From Acidobacteriota bacterium (lineage in GTDB: Bacteria > Acidobacteriota > Thermoanaerobaculia > UBA5066), in contig JAKOVQ010000016.1 of the NCBI GenBank assembly GCA_029781975.1, positions 310,001 through 374,000 of the forward strand: DNA of 64,000 bases, read 5' to 3'. Below the pieces are notes generated by a model. It worked only from the letters and a program-made list of their open reading frames with translations, was not told the DNA's origin and ran no database searches. Below, piece by piece: positions 58,507-64,000 of this stretch. The translations under genes and the position numbers were made by a program. The number at the start of each line of letters is the position of its first letter. Position 1 is the first letter of the stretch.

Positions 58507-61455
58507 ATGTCGAAGAAGATCCTCCTGATCGAATACGAGCCGAGGTACCTCGACAGGATTCGGGGTCATCTGGCGGGCAAGGACTTCGACCTCGTCGTCG
58601 CCAAGGACGGCGAGGAGGGTCTCGAGGCCTATCGCCGCGGCCGCCCCGACGTCGTCCTGATCTCCACGGTCCTCCCCAAGCTCCGGACCCGCGACGTCAT
58701 CCGCGGGATGCAGGCGCTGGGGCCGGTGCCGCCCATCATCCTCATGACCTCCGGCTACAAGGGAAAGGACAAGCACGCCGACGCGCAGCGCGAAGGGGGG
58801 ACCAGCATCCTCGAGAAGCCCTTCTCGGAGGACCAGCTCCTCGCCGAGGTCTCGTCGGTCCTCGGGACGACGCGAGCCTCCGAGCCATTCCCTTCCGCGG
58901 GAGAGCCCCTCCTCTCGTCGGACGACATCTTCTCCGACGTCCTCTCGGGCATGGAGGACGAGGAGCCCGTCAAGGCGGCGCCGGCCGCCCCCGCCGGGAC
59001 GGACCCCGGCATCCAGAAGAAGCTCGAGCAGACCCTCTCGGGGATCCTCGCCCGGCCCGGAAAGGCCGCCCCGGCCCCGGCCCCGAAGAGCGACGCCACG
59101 CCGAAGGCTCCCGCCGAGAGCGCCATCGACCGGACGCTCCGGATGGAGATCGGCCTCGACGCGCCCGCCGCGCCGAAGCCCGCCGAGAGGCCGGCGCCGA
59201 CGGTCGACAGCGCGGTCGACCGGATGCTGACCCAGACGCTCTCCGGGCTCCGCCCGGTGAAGGCGGAGAAGACCGGGCCGATCCCGCCCGTCTCCGTCCC
59301 GAAGAGCCCGGCCTCGGGCGTCTCGCGAGCCGTGACGCCGGCTCCCGAGCCGAAGGCCGCCCCGGCCGCGGCTCCGGCCGCCTCTCCGGCCGCGACCTCG
59401 CGCGCCGCGGAGCCGTCCCAGCGGCCGGCCCAGGCTCCCGCCCCGGCCTCTGCCCCCTCTCCCGAGCCGCGCAAGCGCGCCGAGGCGACGCTCGCGCCGG
59501 GCTCCCACTTCGGGCGCTACCAGCTCCTCGAGAAGATCGCGGCCGGCGGCATGGCCGAGGTCTACAAGGCCCGGATGCGGGGCGAGGAGGGGTTCGAGAA
59601 GATCGTCGCGATCAAGCGGATCCTCCCGCACATGGCCGACAACGATGACTTCATCACGATGTTCATCGACGAGGCCAAGCTCGCGGCCCAGCTGACCCAC
59701 CCGAACATCATCCACATCTACGACCTGGGGAAGGTCGACCAGTACCACTACATCGCGATGGAGTACGTGGAGGGGAAGGACCTCCGCTCCATCCTGAAGC
59801 TCGGCGCGGAGAAGGGGTATCCCCTCCCGACGGAGCTCGCCCTCTTCATCGCCGCGAAGATCGCCAACGCCCTCGACTACGCGCACCGGCGGGTCGGGCT
59901 CGACGGCAAGGAGCTCGACCTCGTCCACCGCGACGTGTCGCCCCAGAACGTCCTGATCAGCTTCGAGGGGGACATCAAGCTCTGCGACTTCGGCATCGCC
60001 AAGGCCGCGACCAAGGTCGGCCAGACGCAGGCGGGCGCGCTCAAGGGGAAGCTCCAGTACATGTCCCCCGAGCAGGCGTGGGGGAAGAAGGTCGACCGGC
60101 GGACCGACATCTTCTCGCTCGGCATCGTCCTCGGGGAGATGCTCACCGGCGAGCGGATGTTCAACGGCGACACCGACCTGACGATCCTCGAGCAGGTCCG
60201 CGACGCCCGGGTCGAGCCCCCGTCGCTGAAGAACCCCGAGGTCCCCAAGAAGGTCGACCAGATCGTCCTCAAGGCGCTCGCGAAGAGCCCGGCCGACCGG
60301 TACCAGAACGCCTCCGAGTTCGAGAAGGAGCTCAACAGCGTCCTCTATTCGTTCCAGCCCGCCCCCGGCCCCGCGGACCTGGCGATCTACATGCACCGCC
60401 TCGTCGAGGCCGCCGCGGTCGCCTCCGAGGAGAGCATCGACGCCGCCTTCGACTCCGTCGCCGCCGGTCCCGTCCCGGAGGAGAAGGAGAAGAAGAAGGG
60501 GAAGGGGCTGATCATCTCCAAGAAGGCGCCGGCGGAGAAGCCGGCGCCGGAGCCGGAGAAGCCGGCCCCCGCACCTGTCGAGCTCTCCGCGCCCGCCCTG
60601 ACCGTCGGGACCGAGGCCGGGAAGAGCCGGACCGGCCTTTACGCCGGCATCGCCATCGCTCTCGTCGCCCTCGTCGCGGGCGGGATCTACCTCGCCGGCG
60701 GCAAGAAGGAGGCGGCGCCCACGCAGGCGGTCCCCACGCCGGCTCCCGCGGTCGTCGAGACGCCGGCCGCGCCGGCCGGACCGACCCCGGCCCCGGAGAA
60801 GGTCATCGACCAGAAGGCCCTCGAGGCCGAGGCGAAGAGGCTCGCGGCCGAGCAGGCGAAGGCGCTCCGCGAGGCGGCCCAGAAAGGCGCGGCGCCGGCG
60901 CCGACCGCCGCTGCGGCCCCGGCTCCGGTCGGCCTCGCGCCGTCCCGGCCGCTGCAGCCCCCGAAGGCGGAGGTGGCGCCGGCAGCCGCGCCGACGGCCG
61001 TCCCGGTCCCGACGCAGGCTCCGCGGCCCGCGCCCACCCAGGCCCCTCCGCCGCCGACGCAGGCTCCCGCTCCGCCCGTCGTCGCCGCGCCCCCGGCTCC
61101 CGCCCCCGCTGCCGCTGCCGCCGAGCCCGCCCTCAAGGAAGGCGACCTCGTGGGCCCCGGCGAAGGGGTCGTCGAGCCGCGGATCGTCCGCCTCGGGAGC
61201 TTCGGGAACCTCCCCCCGGAGGCGCGGCAGATCCAGCGCCGCCGCGGCGAGCAGGGGATAGGGACCGTCCTCGTCCTGGCCCTGGTGAACGAGAAGGGCA
61301 AGGTGACCGAGGCGCGGATCGTCCGTCCTTCCGCCTACAAGTTCGTCGACGAAGCGGCCGTCGCCGCGATCAAGAGCTCGTCGATCGCGCCGGCGACGAA
61401 GAACGGGATCAAGGTCAAGATGTGGAAGACCTTCTCCATCACGGTCCAGCCCTGA
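58507..61455 (+). CDS. Receiver - Ser/Thr kinase - TonB C-terminal fusion protein
   Basis: 982 residues. Residues 1-120 are a response-regulator receiver (MSKKILLIEYEP). The phosphoryl Asp position reads Ser (VLISTVLP), but Thr in LMTSGY and Lys in LEKPF remain. An Ala/Pro linker follows. The kinase domain (about 337-615) is complete: IAAGGMAEVYK, VAIKRI Lys, HRDVSPQN, LCDFGIAK, YMSPEQ. There is one membrane segment (about 711-731, AGIAIALVALVAGGIYLAGG). A coiled/Pro-rich periplasmic stretch leads to a TonB-type C-terminus (about 885-982, LVNEKGKVTEARIVRPS, then AVAAIKSSSI). The topology puts kinase inside, TonB part outside. Unusual, and the transduction direction is unknown. Confidence 0.93.
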   Translation: MSKKILLIEYEPRYLDRIRGHLAGKDFDLVVAKDGEEGLEAYRRGRPDVVLISTVLPKLRTRDVIRGMQALGPVPPIILMTSGYKGKDKHADAQREGGTSILEKPFSEDQLLAEVSSVLGTTRASEPFPSAGEPLLSSDDIFSDVLSGMEDEEPVKAAPAAPAGTDPGIQKKLEQTLSGILARPGKAAPAPAPKSDATPKAPAESAIDRTLRMEIGLDAPAAPKPAERPAPTVDSAVDRMLTQTLSGLRPVKAEKTGPIPPVSVPKSPASGVSRAVTPAPEPKAAPAAAPAASPAATSRAAEPSQRPAQAPAPASAPSPEPRKRAEATLAPGSHFGRYQLLEKIAAGGMAEVYKARMRGEEGFEKIVAIKRILPHMADNDDFITMFIDEAKLAAQLTHPNIIHIYDLGKVDQYHYIAMEYVEGKDLRSILKLGAEKGYPLPTELALFIAAKIANALDYAHRRVGLDGKELDLVHRDVSPQNVLISFEGDIKLCDFGIAKAATKVGQTQAGALKGKLQYMSPEQAWGKKVDRRTDIFSLGIVLGEMLTGERMFNGDTDLTILEQVRDARVEPPSLKNPEVPKKVDQIVLKALAKSPADRYQNASEFEKELNSVLYSFQPAPGPADLAIYMHRLVEAAAVASEESIDAAFDSVAAGPVPEEKEKKKGKGLIISKKAPAEKPAPEPEKPAPAPVELSAPALTVGTEAGKSRTGLYAGIAIALVALVAGGIYLAGGKKEAAPTQAVPTPAPAVVETPAAPAGPTPAPEKVIDQKALEAEAKRLAAEQAKALREAAQKGAAPAPTAAAAPAPVGLAPSRPLQPPKAEVAPAAAPTAVPVPTQAPRPAPTQAPPPPTQAPAPPVVAAPPAPAPAAAAAEPALKEGDLVGPGEGVVEPRIVRLGSFGNLPPEARQIQRRRGEQGIGTVLVLALVNEKGKVTEARIVRPSAYKFVDEAAVAAIKSSSIAPATKNGIKVKMWKTFSITVQP

Positions 61456-61527
61456 GGCCGAAGGAAGGGAAGCCGTGGCGACGAGAGGGCCCTGGGAAGC
61501 CGACAGAAACCGAGGAGGGATAGAGGC

Positions 61528-61749
61528 ATGAGCCTGTCCGAGGACCAGAGGAAGTTCTACGAGAACACTCTCCGGGTCACCAAGAAGGAGATCAGCGACC
61601 TCGAGGCCCAGATCCAGGAGGAGCTGGCCAAGGTCAAGGAGCGCCTCGCGGAGCTTCAGAACGGCCAGAAGGCCGCGCGGCAGATGTATGCCGCCGCGTG
61701 CCTGCGCCTCGGGATCCAGAACGACCTCGAAGAGTCCGAGGAGTCCTGA
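61528..61749 (+). CDS. Small coiled-coil protein
   Basis: 73 residues, almost all one helix with a coiled-coil heptad pattern (EISDLEAQIQEELAKVKERL, about 21-40, and more), ending in an acidic tail EESEES. No family is recognised. It lies 72 bases after the receiver-kinase-TonB gene with a strong ribosome binding site (GAGGAGGG) and may serve as a partner for it. That is a position-based guess. It is unlike its neighbours in being Glu/Lys-rich. Confidence 0.8.
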   Translation: MSLSEDQRKFYENTLRVTKKEISDLEAQIQEELAKVKERLAELQNGQKAARQMYAAACLRLGIQNDLEESEES

Positions 61750-61792
61750 TCCGGCGATCCCCCGGCGTCTCCTGCCCCGGCTCCGGTCGAGC

Positions 61793-62701
61793 GTGACCGC
61801 GCCGGGGCTTTGCCTTCTCTTGGTCGGGCTCGCCGGGAGCGCCGTCCCGACGCCGGGGGGCGCCGCGGCGCCCCGCGTGGCGCCCGGCGCCGCTCCGCAG
61901 CGGATCGTCGCCCTCGCCCCCTCCGCCGCCGAGATCCTCTTCGCGCTCGGCGTCGCCCCCCGCGTCGTCGCCGTCTCGGACTTCGCCGCCGGCCTCCCCG
62001 AGGCGGCCGGCAAGCCCCGGGTGGGGGGGTTCACGCCCGACGTGGAGCGGATCCTCGCCCTCCGGCCGGACCTGGCCGTCGTCTCGCGGGACGGGACCGA
62101 CCGGGCCTCGGCCGAACGGCTCGCCTCGCTCGGCGTCCCCGTCGTCGTGACCGAAGGGACGAGCCTCGCCGGCGTCCGTCAGGACGTCGTCCGGGTCGGA
62201 GAGGCCGTCGGCGAGGAGGCCGCCGCACGCCGGCTGGCGGCCCGGATGCTCCAGCGCGAGGAGGCGGCGCGCGCCCGGGCGCTCCGCCGCCCCGGCGCGC
62301 CGCCCCGCGTGGCCGTCGTCATCTGGCCCGACCCGCCGATCCTGGCGGGACCATCGAGCTTCCTCGGCGACCTCCTCCGGGCCGCCAACGCGCGTAACTG
62401 CGTTCCCGACGAAACGGGCGAGTGGCCGAGGATCTCGCCCGAGACCCTCCTCGCCTGGAACCCCGACGTCGTCGTGAGGCCCGAGACGAGAGAGAACGCG
62501 GCGGCCTTCCGGACCGCGTTCGCCTCGGTCCAGCCCTGGAGCCGCCTGAGCGCCGTCCGGGAAGGACGCGTCGTCGGGCTCCCCGGGGACTGGCTCGAGC
62601 GCCCGGGCCCCCGGCTCGTCGACGCCCTCGAGGCGCTGGTCGACCGGCTCGATCGCCTCGCGTCCGCGACAACGGCGTCCGGCGCGGAGCCGGGACGATG
62701 A
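61793..62701 (+). CDS. btuF: Vitamin B12/iron-complex ABC transporter substrate-binding protein (BtuF-like)
   Basis: 302 residues with the chosen GTG start. A short signal-like hydrophobic segment (LCLLLVGLAGSAV) is followed by a class III periplasmic binding fold: QRIVALAPSAAEILFALGVA, the RVVAVSDFAAG loop, WPDPPILAGPSSFLGDLL and the helical linker typical of BtuF/FhuD. The GTG at 61793 is preferred but has no ribosome binding site, and the N-terminus lacks the usual positive charge, so the true start may lie slightly upstream. It is coupled to the permease by ATGA. Ligand B12 versus siderophore cannot be told. Confidence 0.82.
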   Translation: MTAPGLCLLLVGLAGSAVPTPGGAAAPRVAPGAAPQRIVALAPSAAEILFALGVAPRVVAVSDFAAGLPEAAGKPRVGGFTPDVERILALRPDLAVVSRDGTDRASAERLASLGVPVVVTEGTSLAGVRQDVVRVGEAVGEEAAARRLAARMLQREEAARARALRRPGAPPRVAVVIWPDPPILAGPSSFLGDLLRAANARNCVPDETGEWPRISPETLLAWNPDVVVRPETRENAAAFRTAFASVQPWSRLSAVREGRVVGLPGDWLERPGPRLVDALEALVDRLDRLASATTASGAEPGR

Positions 62702-63726
62702 GCGGGCCGGACGCGGGCCGGACGCGGGCACTCCTCCTGGGGCTCGCCGTCGTCCTCCTCGCCGCGAGCGTCGCGTCGCTCTTCGTCGGGAGCGTCTCCC
62801 TCGCGCCGGGGGACGTCCTCCGCGCGCTGGCCGGGCAGGGGGACCCGACCACCGTCGCCATCGTCCGCGAGCTCCGCCTCCCGCGCCTCCTCCTGGGTCT
62901 CCTCGTCGGCGGCGCCCTCGCCCTCTCGGGGGCGTCCCTCCAGGCGCTCCTCGGGAACCCGCTGGCGGACCCGTTCCTGCTCGGCGTCTCCGGGGGTGCC
63001 GCCTGCGGGACCCTCGTCGCGCTCCTCGTGGGGTCGGGGGCGCAGGCCGCGACGGCGGGGACCGCCCCGGGCCTCCTCGCGAGCGTCGGGCTCCCGGTGG
63101 CCGCCTTCGCGGGAGCCCTCGTCGCCGTCCTCCTCGTCGGCCTCGGCGCCTCGGTCGACGGCCGCCTCGACCGGGCCCGGCTCCTCCTCTGCGGCGTCGT
63201 CGTCAACGCCCTCGCCTCGGCCGTCCTCCTGTTCCTCCTCTCGGCGGGGGACGCTCAGGGGACCCGGGGCTTCGTCTTCTGGATGCTCGGCTCTCTCGCG
63301 GGGGCCTCCGCCGCGTCGGTGACGGCCCTCGCCGTCTACACGGCCGCCGGGCTCGCCCTCCTCCTCCCCCTCTCGCGAGCCCTCGACGCCCTCACCCTGG
63401 GCGAGGAGACCGCGTTCACGCTCGGCGTCGACGTCGAGCGGGCGAAGCGGACCGCGTACCTCGCGGCCTCTCTCCTGGCGGCCGCGGCGGTCTCGGCCGC
63501 GGGGATCATCGGGTTCGTCGGCCTCCTCGTCCCGCACCTGGCGCGCGGGGTGGTCCGGGGCCACCGCTCGCTCCTCCTCGTCTCGTTCGCGGGCGGCGCG
63601 GCCCTCCTCGTGGCCGCGGATCTCCTGGCGCGCGTGGTCTTCGCCCCGCACGAGGTGGCGATCGGAGCCGTCACGGCGCTGATCGGCGCCCCGGCGTTCC
63701 TCCTCCTCCTCCGGAGGCGCGCGTGA
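62698..63726 (+). CDS. btuC: FecCD/BtuC-type ABC transporter permease
   Basis: 342 residues, about ten membrane segments. The FecCD/BtuC motifs are present: RELRLPRLLLGLLVGGALAL, SGASLQALLGNPLADPFLLG and the cytoplasmic GIIGFVGLLVPHLAR. It imports the ligand delivered by the binding protein across the inner membrane. It overlaps btuF upstream (ATGA) and the ATPase downstream (GTGA), so a coupled operon. Confidence 0.93.
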   Translation: MSGPDAGRTRALLLGLAVVLLAASVASLFVGSVSLAPGDVLRALAGQGDPTTVAIVRELRLPRLLLGLLVGGALALSGASLQALLGNPLADPFLLGVSGGAACGTLVALLVGSGAQAATAGTAPGLLASVGLPVAAFAGALVAVLLVGLGASVDGRLDRARLLLCGVVVNALASAVLLFLLSAGDAQGTRGFVFWMLGSLAGASAASVTALAVYTAAGLALLLPLSRALDALTLGEETAFTLGVDVERAKRTAYLAASLLAAAAVSAAGIIGFVGLLVPHLARGVVRGHRSLLLVSFAGGAALLVAADLLARVVFAPHEVAIGAVTALIGAPAFLLLLRRRA

Positions 63727-64000
63727 GCGGCTCCCCGCGCCTCGAGCTCGCCGCCGTCCACGCGGGCTACCGGCGCGGCCGGGAGGCGCTGTCCGGCGTC
63801 TCGCTCGCCTTCGGCGCGGGGAAGGTCGTCGCCCTCCTCGGGGAGAACGGCTCGGGGAAGTCGACGCTCCTGAAGGTCCTGGCGGGGATCCTCCCGCCCT
63901 GGAGCGGCGAGGCGCGGCTCGACGGGCGGCCGATCGCCGCGCTTCCGCGACGCGAGGCCGCCCTCGCCATCTCCTACCTGCCTCAGAGCTTCTCCCCGTT
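63723..64000 (+). CDS. btuD: ABC transporter ATP-binding protein, BtuD/FecE-like (partial)
   Basis: The first 92 residues before the window ends. Walker A is GENGSGKST, after the start SGSPRLELAAVHAGYRRGRE. The Q-loop is in SYLPQSF. The GTG start overlaps the permease stop (GTGA). Continues outside the window, so the signature and Walker B are not seen. Confidence 0.9.
   Translation, partial: MSGSPRLELAAVHAGYRRGREALSGVSLAFGAGKVVALLGENGSGKSTLLKVLAGILPPWSGEARLDGRPIAALPRREAALAISYLPQSFSP

Noticed and set aside
61750-61792. Cobalamin riboswitch before btuF
   Set aside because: Only 43 bases are available, and no B12-box-like sequence is seen.
57034-62034. A very long open frame on the minus strand opposite the kinase-TonB gene
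   Set aside because: It has repetitive Arg/Gly/Asp-rich sequence, crosses mtaB in frame only by chance and has no domain. Long shadow frames are expected in such GC-rich DNA.

Overview
The window is a very GC-rich stretch of an ordinary bacterial chromosome: dense housekeeping genes, short intergenic gaps, many ATGA/GTGA stop-start overlaps, and no IS element, prophage, CRISPR array or rRNA operon. Outer-membrane and envelope genes (OmpA-like protein, LpxL-type acyltransferase, TonB-type C-terminus, lipoprotein, BtuFCD-type uptake) point to a Gram-negative cell. A VWA protein of the type expanded in Acidobacteria, DUF4388 and several large Ser/Thr kinases fit Acidobacteriota (Thermoanaerobaculia/Holophagae-like) best. 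A myxobacterial-type relative is the alternative. The assignment is an inference, not a sequence match.

Layout. 1-7.2 kb: end of a zinc-ribbon gene, cutA, tmRNA (ssrA), then pdxA, AMIN-amidase, GerMN, murI and rph (B6 and cell-wall block), a hydrolase and tRNA-Pro. 7.2-10.9 kb: a GDPD-like protein lacking its catalytic residues, divergent from a coupled operon of three secreted or unknown proteins. 11-15.6 kb: dus, a VWA protein, homocysteine methyltransferase and a LuxR regulator. 15.6-22.9 kb: two SDRs (one enoyl-ACP-reductase type), gatB-ftsE-ftsX, a GlcD-like oxidase and a 3-hydroxyisobutyrate-dehydrogenase-like enzyme. 23-28.9 kb: a lipid acyltransferase, a ketosynthase with a catalytically empty ketosynthase partner, a glutamine-amidotransferase/crotonase fusion and an MBL hydrolase. 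28.9-30.9 kb: a candidate structured ncRNA, queF, lepB and a Fur-family gene. 31-39.5 kb: a 1592-residue AMP-ligase/kinase-like/GNAT fusion, citrate synthase and a Lys4-type aconitase. 39.6-49.8 kb: rhodanese, MauE/DoxX, GAF-GGDEF, radical SAM, Ser/Thr kinase, CsgG-like, Smr, FabH-like and DJ-1-like genes. 49.9-58.5 kb: ATP-grasp-like, SRAP, AI-2E, OmpA, DUF4388, ruvC, yebC and mtaB. 58.5-64 kb: a receiver/kinase/TonB fusion, a coiled-coil protein and a BtuFCD-type transporter that runs off the window end.

Two things stand out. First, at least a dozen genes have a -10-like hexamer (TAnnnT or GAnnAT) 6-8 bases upstream of the start codon and no Shine-Dalgarno sequence, so leaderless transcription appears to be a general habit. 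Two divergent pairs share one near-symmetric -10 in a 22-23 base gap. Second, there are several unusual domain fusions, above all the acyl-CoA-synthetase/kinase-like/acetyltransferase protein (30961-35739) and the receiver/Ser-Thr-kinase/TonB protein (58507-61455).
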